NCBI RefSeq assembly: GCF_000952155.1 | Contig: NZ_JYON01000032.1 | Span: 1 to 56,216, forward strand | DNA from: Aliterella atlantica CENA595 | GTDB taxonomy: Bacteria > Cyanobacteriota > Cyanobacteriia > Cyanobacteriales > Chroococcidiopsidaceae | Reading direction: 5' to 3' | Length of the DNA: 56,216 bases | Shown here: in pieces, positions 26,549 through 34,871 of the stretch | Layout: every line of letters begins with the position of its first letter | How positions within the stretch are numbered: position 1 is the first letter of the stretch | Translations under genes and position numbers: made by a program | Notes under the pieces: model-generated | What the model was told of the DNA's origin: nothing | Database searches by the model: none | Seen by the model: the letters and a program-made list of their open reading frames with translations, nothing else

Positions 26549-26736
26549 ACGAGATTCAAGCACAAATTAGAGCTAAATCTGCTCAAGCTTCACAACTCAG
26601 CCAAGAAGCAACAATTGCCTTTAGAGCTAAGAACTTTGCTACTGGTAAGCGTCTGATGGCACAAGCAGTAGCAGCATCCATTGATTGTCAACGGTTAATC
26701 CAGGAATACACTCAGCAACAAGCAACGGCAAAGTAG
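26545..26736 (+). CDS. Small helical hypothetical protein (63 aa)
   Basis: I do not recognise this protein. It is alanine- and glutamine-rich and probably forms one or two long helices (IRAKSAQASQLSQEAT, KRLMAQAVAASIDCQRLI). Its start overlaps the stop of the preceding frameshifted frame (ATGA), so it was the second gene of a two-gene unit. Both products are small, helical and similar in composition, hinting at a pair that interacts. Confidence 0.5.
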   Translation: MNEIQAQIRAKSAQASQLSQEATIAFRAKNFATGKRLMAQAVAASIDCQRLIQEYTQQQATAK

Positions 26737-26866
26737 TTCTTGAAAGTAACAAAGTAGAGTTCTTTGCCAGAGCAACGTTACAGGAGAGGCGATCGCACTA
26801 CGCAACAAAATCCTTGCTTATTATCCTTGGTAGTAGCTTCGCATTTATTTCCTCATAGGTGAATCA

Positions 26867-27715
26867 TCAAGGTGTTGGTTTTCTCTCCTCAACCCAACTA
26901 CAGGAAAGAATTGCTAATATTTTTGTCTCAATTTCATGTCTTACTTCTTGGAGATAGTCATGCCCTGTGTCTATATAGGGAATTAGTTGAAAATTGGCTT
27001 CTATCTTTTGTAAAAAATAAGTAACTAATTCAGGTTTTCGGGTATTTAGTACATACCAGTATATACTTTTCAGTGATTGATAAAGGTCGTCTCTCTGCTG
27101 CAACTTCTCAATCGATACATTACGAGAATTAGATAGACAGTTAACAAATATACAAGCTGTGGCTCTACTAAAAAGAGTTTTCAAATTTATATCTACATTG
27201 GGTTCAGCCGCCTTCACGAAATGAGTAACTAAACAATAACCTTGTATGGCTTGTTGATAAGATATGACGTTTTCATGTACGCTTGATATTCCTTGTGCAA
27301 TGTAAGCTCTAACCTTCTCTCCAGACGCTCCGCGTAATCTCTTGCCCAGGCTATCAATATATAAACCATCTCGATCCCTAAAAGCCGTGCGACTCCAAAA
27401 CACTGGAGATCTGTAATCACGCTCTATATTACCAAAATGTAACTTCTTACAGTAATGAGATTGATCGTTGATTAGAATCTTGACATGGAGCTTTTTATTA
27501 TTTCTATCGAACAATAGTGCCGTACCTGTTATAAAAGCTAGGTTAAAAGCTGGAAATAAACTTTCAGCAAATTCATAGTGAGAATATCCAGCCATGTAAG
27601 TTATGAAATTACTTTCAGCTTCAGAAAATTCTCTTCTACCTATAAGTGCTTTCCTCAGTAACTCAGTATTTGGTTTTCTACACTGATTTACAATTTCTGT
27701 AAACTTATCATTCAC
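26867..27715 (-). CDS. Hypothetical protein (282 aa) of unknown family
   Basis: I do not recognise this protein. It appears soluble and mixed alpha/beta, with clusters such as FNLAFITGTALLFDRNNKK and SLKSIYWYVLNTRKPELV. There is no signal peptide, membrane span or nucleotide-binding motif. Residues in the segment LGKRLRGASGEKVRAY look like a small GC-rich insertion in an otherwise AT-rich gene, similar to the insert in the oxygenase pseudogene. It is monocistronic, and a 14-base inverted repeat lies just upstream. Composition is more AT-rich than its neighbours, which may mean transfer. Confidence 0.55.
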   Translation of the reverse strand: MNDKFTEIVNQCRKPNTELLRKALIGRREFSEAESNFITYMAGYSHYEFAESLFPAFNLAFITGTALLFDRNNKKLHVKILINDQSHYCKKLHFGNIERDYRSPVFWSRTAFRDRDGLYIDSLGKRLRGASGEKVRAYIAQGISSVHENVISYQQAIQGYCLVTHFVKAAEPNVDINLKTLFSRATACIFVNCLSNSRNVSIEKLQQRDDLYQSLKSIYWYVLNTRKPELVTYFLQKIEANFQLIPYIDTGHDYLQEVRHEIETKILAILSCSWVEERKPTP

Positions 27716-27733
27716 AGTCTTTTACCTCATTTA

Positions 27734-27766
27734 AATATTAATACATTGATGTAATGTATTAATATT
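27734..27766. promoter_or_regulatory. 14-base inverted repeat upstream of the 282-aa gene
   Basis: AATATTAATACATT-gatgt-AATGTATTAATATT, perfect in both arms, centred about 35 bases before the start codon at 27715. Its place and symmetry suggest an operator for a dimeric regulator overlapping the promoter; a transcript hairpin is the alternative. Confidence 0.5.
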
Positions 27767-27813
27767 AATACAGAGGCAGTAAAGATAATTTATGCATAAA
27801 ATTTAATAAGAAT

Positions 27814-27844
27814 GTAGGGTGCTTTGCTCCAGCAGCGCACCCTA
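27814..27844. repeat. Dispersed hairpin repeat, GTAGGGTGC type
   Basis: GTAGGGTGCTTTGCT-ccag-CAGCGCACCCTA, imperfect hairpin, related to those at 28141 and 38458. Confidence 0.7.
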
Positions 27845-27943
27845 AAATATATGCGATCGCACTTCAATATAAAAATGGTAATAGTACGGTTAAAACTGCG
27901 ATCGCCAGAGGCAGTCTAAAGCAAGAAACAGGATGAATTACTG

Positions 27944-28144
27944 ATGGAGAGCATTAAGATATATCAACGAGTTGGGCAAGATGGTATTCTTCATCTTGAT
28001 ATTCCTGTTGGATTAAGCGATCGCGATATAGAAGTAGTGGTAATTTACCAGCCTATTGAGTCATCAACTGCTGCTGCGCCATCCTTAGAAGCCTTCTATG
28101 GAATTTGTGCCGATGACCCTATAATTCTGGACGATAGAGTGTAG
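27944..28144 (+). CDS. Orphan antitoxin-like small protein, C-terminus cut by a repeat
   Basis: 66 residues: MESIKIYQRVGQDGILHLDI, then IEVVVIYQP and EAFYGICADDPIILDDRV. This matches small cyanobacterial proteins usually found upstream of PIN toxins, whose ends continue DDRG plus an acidic tail. Here the stop TAG is provided by the first bases of a hairpin repeat (28141-28172), so the natural tail is gone. No toxin gene follows; arsA comes next on the other strand. The antitoxin role is inference. Confidence 0.55.
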   Translation: MESIKIYQRVGQDGILHLDIPVGLSDRDIEVVVIYQPIESSTAAAPSLEAFYGICADDPIILDDRV

Positions 28145-28172
28145 GGTATGTTGCTGGAGCAACGCACCCTAC
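28141..28172. repeat. Dispersed hairpin repeat that terminates the antitoxin-like gene
   Basis: GTAGGGTATGTTGCT-gg-AGCAACGCACCCTAC: long imperfect palindrome directly at the end of the 27944 gene and 6 bases from the end of the arsA gene. Confidence 0.75.
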
Positions 28173-28177
28173 GAAAA

Positions 28178-29365
28178 CTAAACGTTGACAGGCTCAGAGA
28201 AGCGAATTTTTAGATAATCTTCCTCCATTTTTGCCCCTGTAGGCTGCAATGCTGCTAAAGCTTGCGGCAAAACTAAATTACGGCGATGATTGCCGATTGT
28301 AATGTTAAGTTCGTCGCCTGTTTTGCTCAGGTTTACTTGATTTTTGGGAATTCCAGGTAAATAGAGTTGCAAGCTGTATTGATTGTTTTCTTGCACTACT
28401 TTTAAGGTTGTTTCTTTGTAATAAACTTGGGTAGGATCTTCATCTTTGTACAAAGTATCCTTCAATCGCTCTAAAGCTGCTAATCCACACATTTCCTCAG
28501 AATATAAAGGAACTTCTTTGACTGGTAGCGGATGGAAGTTTTCGTGAATTTCTTGGCGGTGTTCCTCTTGATTTTCCTTCCAGCGCTTGAAGAATGGATC
28601 TTGAACTTCGGCGGGGATAATTCTATTAGCTACAACTAAATCGGTTGCTACGTTATACAAACTCAGATATGCATGAGCGCGGAGAGATTCTTTGATCACC
28701 ATTTTTTCTGGATTGGTGACTAGACGCACTGATGTTTGAGTATTGTCTGTCAATACTTTCTCTAATGCCTCAATCTGCTCGTAAAATTCATAAGGCGCGT
28801 CCATTACTTCCTTATTGGGTAAGGAAAAACCAGCAATGGGTTTGAAAAATGGCTCTACTAGCGGTCTTAGGGCTACCGATATATTTTGTAAGGGTTTGTA
28901 GAAACGGCGCATATACCAGCCGCTCACTTCTGGCAAACTCAAAAGTCGCAAAGCTGTACCTGTAGGCGCTGAATCAATAATTAATACGTCAAATTCGCCT
29001 TCGTCGTAGTGGCGTTTCATCCGTACTAAACCAAATATCTCATCCATTCCTGGCAAAATAGCGAGTTCTTCAGCTTGTACGCCGTCTAAACCACGAGCTT
29101 GCAATACTTGGGTGATATAGCGCTTTACTGCTCCCCAATTGCCTTCTAATTCCATTAATGCGTCTAATTCGGCTCCCCACAAATTGGGGCGTACTTGTTG
29201 GGCATTGTGTCCTAGTTCTAGGTCAAAACTATCTGCTAAGGAATGAGCAGGATCGGTACTTAAAACTAGCGTGCGATAGCCAAGTTCGGCACAACGCAGC
29301 CCTGTCGCCGCAGCTACAGAGGTTTTTCCGACTCCCCCTTTACCTGTCATGAGGATTACGCGCAT
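28178..29365 (-). CDS. ArsA/GET3-family ATPase with C-terminal HSP20-like domain
   Basis: 395 residues. The P-loop GKGGVGKTS is at residues 8-16, and STDPAHSLADSFD and LIIDSAPTGTALRLL complete the ArsA/GET3 ATPase domain. After about residue 310, a beta-sandwich of the alpha-crystallin type follows (YSLQLYLPGIPKNQVNLSKTGDEL, NHRRNLVLPQAL). This fusion is usual in cyanobacteria, plants and other photosynthetic bacteria. The family guides membrane proteins or handles metalloids; which applies here is not clear since no arsB-like gene is near. Confidence 0.9.
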   Translation of the reverse strand: MRVILMTGKGGVGKTSVAAATGLRCAELGYRTLVLSTDPAHSLADSFDLELGHNAQQVRPNLWGAELDALMELEGNWGAVKRYITQVLQARGLDGVQAEELAILPGMDEIFGLVRMKRHYDEGEFDVLIIDSAPTGTALRLLSLPEVSGWYMRRFYKPLQNISVALRPLVEPFFKPIAGFSLPNKEVMDAPYEFYEQIEALEKVLTDNTQTSVRLVTNPEKMVIKESLRAHAYLSLYNVATDLVVANRIIPAEVQDPFFKRWKENQEEHRQEIHENFHPLPVKEVPLYSEEMCGLAALERLKDTLYKDEDPTQVYYKETTLKVVQENNQYSLQLYLPGIPKNQVNLSKTGDELNITIGNHRRNLVLPQALAALQPTGAKMEEDYLKIRFSEPVNV

Positions 29366-29457
29366 AGATAGTTTTGTCCTGTATGAGAATTTGTAATATT
29401 TATTTACTTTACCAAGTTTGCGAAAATGCGATCGCTATCCTTAGTTATGAATCAACA

Positions 29458-29483
29458 CTTAAAAACCCGCCTAATCGCGGGTT
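29458..29483 (-). terminator. Terminator after the DUF2358 gene
   Basis: On the minus strand, AACCCGC-gattag-GCGGGTT is followed by TTTAAG, giving a run of five T. It begins 13 bases after the stop at 29496 and separates this unit from arsA. Confidence 0.75.
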
Positions 29484-29495
29484 AGAAAAGCAATT

Positions 29496-29882
29496 CTATT
29501 GCTTGCGGGGGAAAAAATGTTGTTTCAAGACATCAAGACGCGAACAATTCCAGTAATCTACATGAGAATTAATTAATCCGTCTTGGTTGACTTTCATTTC
29601 GCTCCAGCCTGGAACAGCAATGCGCGGTTTCCAGGGTAAGGGAGTATTCCAGCTTAAAGTCCATTGCATTTTGATCGTATCCCCTTGGCGGGAAATATCA
29701 TGCAAATCCATCTTTACCGCAATGAATAAGGTATCGATTAACTTAATCATTGTTTTGTACTTATTTATGCCGCGAAATTTATTCATTGGGTCTTGAAAAA
29801 AAATATCTTGGGCATAAATGCTGTAGGTTTGATCGGCTGGAAAGTGCTGGTAATCTTGCTTGAGAATGCTAACTAAATCCAT
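29496..29882 (-). CDS. DUF2358 family protein (NTF2-like fold)
   Basis: 128 residues. The pattern DLVSILKQDYQHFPADQTYS, DIFFQDPMNKFRGINKYK and GWSEMKVNQDGLINSHVDYW is that of DUF2358, a cyanobacterial and plastid family with a SnoaL/NTF2-like cone fold. No catalytic function is established. It follows the 187-aa gene by 7 bases, and a terminator lies directly after it, so the two form one transcript. Confidence 0.78.
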   Translation of the reverse strand: MDLVSILKQDYQHFPADQTYSIYAQDIFFQDPMNKFRGINKYKTMIKLIDTLFIAVKMDLHDISRQGDTIKMQWTLSWNTPLPWKPRIAVPGWSEMKVNQDGLINSHVDYWNCSRLDVLKQHFFPRKQ

Positions 29883-29889
29883 AAAAGTT

Positions 29890-30453
29890 TCATTTTTGCG
29901 ACCAGAGACGTTCTAACTGTTGCCGCCAAGCGGTTAGTGTTTGCTCGCGCGATTCTGGGCTTTGTTCGAGGTCGCCTAGTATACCTTCCTCATAAAAACG
30001 ATCTAGAGTTTGCAATGTTGCTTCTAGAGTTTGCCCTTGTTGCTTGGCTGTTTGCACAATTTGACCGATGCGAGTTTCAACTAATTGATTGAATACCCCT
30101 GTTAATCCGGTTTGATGTAAAGATATCAAACGCGCGATCGCCTGTGCTAGATCGTTTTGCGTTAAACTCTCGCGACTGTGTTGGTAAACACCCCAAACTA
30201 CACCCTGGTGTAAGGCATAGCGCACTTCTTGAGTTTCGTCAAAATTTGCTTCTAAAAATTGTTCCATAAATGGCTGCGCTACTTGAGCAGAAATAATTGG
30301 TAGCAATACTCGCAGCCAAGATTGATCTTCAGAGAGCAAAACCAATAGCCGAAAATTTGCGCTTTCTACCTGCCACGAACCAGGAGCGATCGTTGTTATT
30401 GCTGCTGGCTCAAATAATTGTACAAGCGTGCTGGCAACTTCTTGAGGTGTCAT
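29890..30453 (-). CDS. Hypothetical protein (187 aa), possible YbjN/chaperone-like fold
   Basis: Not recognised with confidence. The first 110 residues alternate helix and strand (ESANFRLLVLLSEDQSWLRV, VRYALHQGVVWGVYQHS) in a way that recalls secretion-chaperone/YbjN-like folds. The last 60 residues are helical, with Gln- and Glu-rich segments. There is no signal or membrane segment. It is the first gene of a pair with the DUF2358 gene, 7 bases apart. Fold suggestion is inference only. Confidence 0.6.
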   Translation of the reverse strand: MTPQEVASTLVQLFEPAAITTIAPGSWQVESANFRLLVLLSEDQSWLRVLLPIISAQVAQPFMEQFLEANFDETQEVRYALHQGVVWGVYQHSRESLTQNDLAQAIARLISLHQTGLTGVFNQLVETRIGQIVQTAKQQGQTLEATLQTLDRFYEEGILGDLEQSPESREQTLTAWRQQLERLWSQK

Positions 30454-30765
30454 AAATTTGTGTGAGGAGCAACGAAGTAAAAGTTTTTAACCCTTTCTCG
30501 ATCTTGTGCAAAAGGTCTACTACCTTAACTCTGCTATTGGGGTGAAATAGGTAATACTTACTGATGGTAATTAATTTTCACATTGCTTACTTGTATCGCG
30601 GGGTGGGTTTTTGACAGTGAGCAGTAATCAGTGACCAGTGACCAGTGGATTTATTGAAAAAGCTGTAAGTGTGCAGCGATTGTTTAAAATTTTAGTAGTT
30701 CGCACAGGCGTACTTTGTTTGGTAATCGCGAATTTTATTTGCCCTCCACTTTTGTTTTAAACAAG
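30454..30765. other. Intergenic region with short repeats
   Basis: Contains a small tandem block, CAGTGAGCAGTAATCAGTGA followed by CCAGTGACCAGTGG (30615-30648), of the short-tandem-repeat type common in cyanobacteria. No other structure or coding frame is seen. Confidence 0.5.
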
Positions 30766-30791
30766 AAAAAATCCCTGGCGATCGCCAGGGA
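30766..30791 (-). terminator. Terminator built on a HIP1-centred palindrome
   Basis: TCCCTGGCGATCGCCAGGGA (30772-30791) is a perfect 20-base palindrome. Read on the minus strand it is followed by six T. It lies 26 bases after the stop of the DUF4912 gene. The centre is the HIP1 octamer. Confidence 0.75.
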
Positions 30792-30817
30792 CTCTAACTC
30801 AATTTATTACTTATACT

Positions 30818-32062
30818 TTAGGCGAACCACTCCGGTACAGCCTCTTCCTTAGTATTAGTATTGCGCGAAGGAGTCTCGCGGTTAAACTTCATTTGGATCG
30901 AGCGGGTTTGCTCTCCATCTACTGCAACAGCTTGAATTGGGTAATCAATTAAGCCGTCTTGGAATGACATTTGGAAGCGGAAAGTACCGTCGGGATTGAG
31001 CTTAATTGGACGACCGCCAATTGTTACCGTAGCATCTGGCTCAGTTGCACCGTAAACAATCAATTCAGCGTCAGCAACTAACCAGAACTGGCGCGGACGC
31101 ATAGGAGCCATTGACGCAAAACCAGCACCAGACATTCCTACGCCAGACATCGTTAAGCCAGATGCGGTAGGAACTGCCCACATACCTACGCCAGAAGGGA
31201 AGACGTAGGAACTAATAGTTTGCTCGTGCATTGGTGCTTGCTGCATCGACCCGAATAGCGAACCTGCAACCCGTTGAGCTTCCGCACCTTGAGCCATACC
31301 AAAAATATCATCGTAAATTTGGTTGCCGTAAGCAGTACCTTGTTGACTGGCTGCCATTCCCATGCGTTTTGCTGGGGGTACGAGTTCGTACAAGGTTTTA
31401 CCGCGTAAGTCTTCTTCAAAGTTGACGGTAATAAATTGGTCTTCAATCCAATCGCTGGGATATACAGGCGGAACGTGGACGGGAATAGAACGAGCTAAAA
31501 CTAGCCAACGACCGTCAGGACAACGATAACCGATATCGACAACATAATCGCGATCGCTGACTGGAATTGGTAAATACCACTCCCGCGCTAGTTCGTCGCA
31601 AGGATATTCTTGAATGCTGTGGGGGCTTTGGTACTCGATATTAATATCAGTAACGTCATAAATCCGCAGAGCTAATTGTTGTCCGCCTTGACGGCGCATT
31701 TCTTCTTTATGCTCGTTGGGGATGTCCCAGTATGTGTAAGACCATTGCGGATCGCGGGGCATGAGGACAATTCTACTTTCGCCGTAACCTGCTGGCAAAT
31801 CGGCTAAACCCTCGTCTACATCAGCTAGAGAACCACCAAGGCGATCTTCTTGACCTAATTCAAATTTTGCTGCTTCCACTGCTTCTTGTGCCTCCAGTGA
31901 TTGGGTGGGGATGACAGGAACTTTCGTGCGCTGGACTTGTTGAATTGCCGCCAGCAGTTGCGATTTACGCATTCGGCTATAACGAGAGATGCTGCATTCG
32001 CTGGCAACTTTACGTAGTTGCCGCAGTGTCATCTCTTCTAATGGTGGGCGTTCTTTTGCCAT
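30818..32062 (-). CDS. DUF4912 protein with N-terminal Rho-N/SAP-like motif
   Basis: 414 residues. The N-terminus PLEEMTLRQLRKVASECSIS then RYSRMRKSQLLAAIQ is a Rho-N/SAP-type nucleic-acid-binding helix pair. The DUF4912 domain follows around residues 90-215 (SRIVLMPRDPQWSYTYWDIP, YVVDIGYRCPDGRWLVLARS). The C-terminal part (about 320-400) is a beta sandwich (AELIVYGATEPDATVTIGGR) after a Met/Gly/Ala-rich linker. The start at 32062 (MAKERPPLEEM) is preceded by GGAG at a good distance; the frame is open another 21 codons upstream. A terminator follows. The cell role is not known. Confidence 0.82.
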   Translation of the reverse strand: MAKERPPLEEMTLRQLRKVASECSISRYSRMRKSQLLAAIQQVQRTKVPVIPTQSLEAQEAVEAAKFELGQEDRLGGSLADVDEGLADLPAGYGESRIVLMPRDPQWSYTYWDIPNEHKEEMRRQGGQQLALRIYDVTDINIEYQSPHSIQEYPCDELAREWYLPIPVSDRDYVVDIGYRCPDGRWLVLARSIPVHVPPVYPSDWIEDQFITVNFEEDLRGKTLYELVPPAKRMGMAASQQGTAYGNQIYDDIFGMAQGAEAQRVAGSLFGSMQQAPMHEQTISSYVFPSGVGMWAVPTASGLTMSGVGMSGAGFASMAPMRPRQFWLVADAELIVYGATEPDATVTIGGRPIKLNPDGTFRFQMSFQDGLIDYPIQAVAVDGEQTRSIQMKFNRETPSRNTNTKEEAVPEWFA

Positions 32063-32525
32063 GATGTGTTCTCCGATAGACAGTCGATCTTTTTCTTCGC
32101 GGCAAAAACTTCGTTTAACTAGCAAAAAGCATAGAACCGTAAGTTATGCAATTTTTACGCTGGAGTGATAGCGGTCTACGGTCTTACTTCAGTCTTGAGC
32201 CTAGTTAAACTTATTCGTTTGGTGGCTTGACTGGTCAAGAATGCTCGTAACAGCATTTCTTTGGGATCGCGGGGATCGCTTTGTTAATTAATATTTAGCT
32301 CGAAGTCATACTAGAGATCAAGGGGAGTCAGGGACGATTTCCAGGCTTTTTACGTGTTTATTAAGTTTTCGGGGATCGTAATGTTATGAAAATATGACAT
32401 TTGCTCTTACTGTCAAGCAAAAATGTCAGGACTTATTGACTTAGTTTGTGGGATTGATAAGGCGATCGCATAAATTGCCAAGGGATGCCAATACAGTCTT
32501 GGCAAGGGTAAGATAAATAGCAAAA
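32063..32525. other. Intergenic region upstream of two divergent genes
   Basis: Holds the promoters of the DUF4912 and AcpH-like genes. A small inverted repeat, CTTGA-ctgg-TCAAG, lies near 32227-32240. I see no RNA gene or coding remnant. Confidence 0.4.
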
Positions 32526-33125
32526 ATGAATTATCTAGCGCACTTATTTTTAGCCAAAGATACGCCAGAATCCTTGATTGGCAATCTTTTAGGAGACTTT
32601 GCCAAAGGTTCAGTTAAGTTTTTATATACGGAGGAAATCAGAAAAGGTATTGAGTTGCATAGAAGTGTAGATACCTATACTGACTCCCATCCCATCTTTC
32701 GTGCTAGTAAGAGGTTAATTGCCCAGCCAAGACGTAAATTCTCTGGCATCCTGGTGGATGTATTCTACGACCATTTTCTAGCTAGACACTGGAGCGAATA
32801 TTCAGACGTGGCTTTAGAAGCTTTTTCTAGTCACGTTTATAAAATATTGGTAGATAATCAAGCAATATTACCTACGTCGCTGCTGCAAATAATCCCCATG
32901 ATGAAGGCTTATGACTTATTAGCCTCTTATCAAGAGATTGGGGGGATCGATAATGCTTTGAGAAGAATAGCAACTAGAATTAGGTGGCAAAATAATTTAG
33001 CAGATGGAATTGAAGATTTGATCGCCAACTACCAGCAACTTGAAGCTGACTTTTGTGCTTTCTTTCCAGAGTTGATAGACTACGCTCAAACCTACTGCTA
33101 TCAAGCAGATAGACCTCTTGCATAA
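32526..33125 (+). CDS. Acyl carrier protein phosphodiesterase-like protein (AcpH/DUF479)
   Basis: 199 residues, close to E. coli AcpH. The N-terminus MNYLAHLFLAKDTPESLIGN, then LLGDFAKG and IELHRSVDTYTDSHP, match the family, including the His and Asp residues of the metal site. GILVDVFYDHFLARHW is the second metal-binding segment. AcpH removes the 4'-phosphopantetheine arm from acyl carrier protein. The gene stands alone. A short tandem repeat follows the stop. Confidence 0.88.
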   Translation: MNYLAHLFLAKDTPESLIGNLLGDFAKGSVKFLYTEEIRKGIELHRSVDTYTDSHPIFRASKRLIAQPRRKFSGILVDVFYDHFLARHWSEYSDVALEAFSSHVYKILVDNQAILPTSLLQIIPMMKAYDLLASYQEIGGIDNALRRIATRIRWQNNLADGIEDLIANYQQLEADFCAFFPELIDYAQTYCYQADRPLA

Positions 33126-33137
33126 GTCTGTAATTCA

Positions 33138-33190
33138 AGAGACAAAGAGACAAAGGGACAAGGAGACAAGGGGACAAGGGGACAAGGGGA
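33138..33190. repeat. Short tandem repeat, GACAAGG-type
   Basis: About seven imperfect units of GACAAAG/GACAAGGGGA in a row after the AcpH-like gene. On the other strand it reads as a C/T-rich run. Confidence 0.8.
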
Positions 33191-33246
33191 AGGAAATTGT
33201 GTTGCTAAGTTTGGGCGCGATCGCCTACTTTGGAAGAAGACGAATT

Positions 33247-34407
33247 TTAGGTTAGCGTTTCCGGTAATGGCAACACGACAGTAAATGTTGTTCCAAGTCC
33301 AATTTCGCTATTTACGCTAATTTGACCTTTATAAGCTTCTATACATCTTTTTACGATCGCAAGTCCTAAACCAGTGCCAGGAATTGTATCGGTATTTTCA
33401 GCGCGGGTAAATGGTTGAAACAGTTGCTTTTGGTACTCTTGGGGAATACCAATACCTGAATCTTGAATTTTAAAAGTTACTGCTGTTGCTTGAGCAGTTA
33501 CCTCAAATTTAATTAAGCCACCTGCTGGCGAATACTTAATCGCGTTAGATAACAGATTAGTTAAGATATGCCTGAGCAAACTTTCGTCCCATGACTGTTT
33601 GGGAAACTCGCCAAAACTACTAAATATCAGTTGATGGCGATCGCTTATAGTCAATTGAAATTCGCTCACCAACTGACGGCAAAAAGGTTCTAATGAGAAC
33701 TCAGTCGGATTGCATTGTAGTTTACCTACATCAGCTTTGCCAATTAAAATCACCTCTTCTAAGAGATTATTCATGTTAGCGATCGCCGAACGAATGAGTT
33801 GAAAGTGAGTAAGTTTCGTCTCATTGGTCAATCTATGACCGTTATATTCCAGCAAGCCAGTAGATAGCAAGATAGTTGTTAGGGGATTGCGAAAATCGTG
33901 AGATAGCATCGAGACAAATTCAGACGTTACCTGATTTGCTTCTTGCGCCTTGGCAAGTTCTACACTTCGTTCTTGAAACTGCACTTGCAACGCTTCGTTT
34001 GCCGATCGCAAGGATTCAGCCGCTTGTTTGCGTTCGATCGCATATAGGAGCGATCGTACCAATACTTCTGTATTTACTTGCCGTTTTACTAGGTAATCTT
34101 GCGCCCCCTGGCGTACTGCTTCAATTGCTAGTTCCTCATCGTTGGTATTTGTCAACACAACAATTGGCAGGCTAGGAGCTATTTTATTTAAGGGTGCTAG
34201 CGATGCTAATCCTTGACTATCGGGCAGTGTCAAATCTAGCAAGATGATATCAAAGGAACGCGATCGCAGTTGCTCTAAACCTGCTTGCAGCCTTTTAACG
34301 TGGGTAAGTCTAAACTGCTTGCTCTTAGCTGCTTGCAAAAACTCCTGTAGTAGTCTAGCTTCTGCCAAGCTATCCTCAATCAACAAAATTTCTGTTGATG
34401 CAGGCAT
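33247..34407 (-). CDS. Hybrid response regulator-histidine kinase, third gene of the cph1 operon
   Basis: 386 residues. A receiver domain comes first (phospho-acceptor Asp58 in FDIILLDLTLPD), then a coiled-coil linker (about 125-160), a HisKA domain with H170 in FVSMLSHDFRNPL, and an ATPase domain (NLLSNAIKYS, DSGIGIPQEYQ, GTGLGLAIVKRC). No sensor domain is present, so the input must come from phosphotransfer to the receiver. It starts 17 bases after the rcp1 stop, so it likely takes the phosphate from the phytochrome pathway. No output DNA-binding domain is in the operon. Confidence 0.92.
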   Translation of the reverse strand: MPASTEILLIEDSLAEARLLQEFLQAAKSKQFRLTHVKRLQAGLEQLRSRSFDIILLDLTLPDSQGLASLAPLNKIAPSLPIVVLTNTNDEELAIEAVRQGAQDYLVKRQVNTEVLVRSLLYAIERKQAAESLRSANEALQVQFQERSVELAKAQEANQVTSEFVSMLSHDFRNPLTTILLSTGLLEYNGHRLTNETKLTHFQLIRSAIANMNNLLEEVILIGKADVGKLQCNPTEFSLEPFCRQLVSEFQLTISDRHQLIFSSFGEFPKQSWDESLLRHILTNLLSNAIKYSPAGGLIKFEVTAQATAVTFKIQDSGIGIPQEYQKQLFQPFTRAENTDTIPGTGLGLAIVKRCIEAYKGQISVNSEIGLGTTFTVVLPLPETLT

Positions 34408-34424
34408 AATCTTCTACTCCTGCT

Positions 34425-34871
34425 TCAAGCTGAGGGTAAAGTAACTGTTTTTAGCCAAAAATCTTCAATTCCCTTGACGATTGTAAATAATTGGCTGAGG
34501 TTGCGCGATTTTGTGATGTAGCAATTGACGTGCAACTCGTAGCTTTGAGAAATATCTTCTTCGTTACTAGAAGTTGTTAGCACTACTACAGGGATACTTT
34601 TGAGCTTGGGATCGGCTTTGATTTCTGCTAGAACTTCGCGCCCGTCTTTCCTGGGTAGATTTAAATCTAGCAAAATTAAGTCTGGGCGAGATGCATTGGC
34701 GTACTCGCCTTCTTGACGCAGGTAAGCCATAGCATCCATACCGTTTCTCACCACAATTACTTGGTGCGGTACGGTGCTATTTTTTAAGGCTTCTTCAATT
34801 AAGCGAATATCGGCTTTATTGTCCTCGACTAAGAATATTGTTTTGTGCTTTTCGTCCGTTTCTACGCTCAA
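34425..34871 (-). CDS. rcp1: Response regulator Rcp1, partner of the Cph1 phytochrome
   Basis: 148 residues, a single receiver domain with the phospho-acceptor Asp69 in PDLILLDLNLPRKDGREVL. The segment SYELHVNCYITKSRN and the end SFWLETVTL-like EDFWLKTVTLPSA match Synechocystis Rcp1 closely. Rcp1 receives phosphate from Cph1. The first 56 bases overlap the end of cph1 in another frame, which is longer than usual. The start ATG is supported by matching length with known Rcp1. Confidence 0.93.
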   Translation of the reverse strand: MSVETDEKHKTIFLVEDNKADIRLIEEALKNSTVPHQVIVVRNGMDAMAYLRQEGEYANASRPDLILLDLNLPRKDGREVLAEIKADPKLKSIPVVVLTTSSNEEDISQSYELHVNCYITKSRNLSQLFTIVKGIEDFWLKTVTLPSA

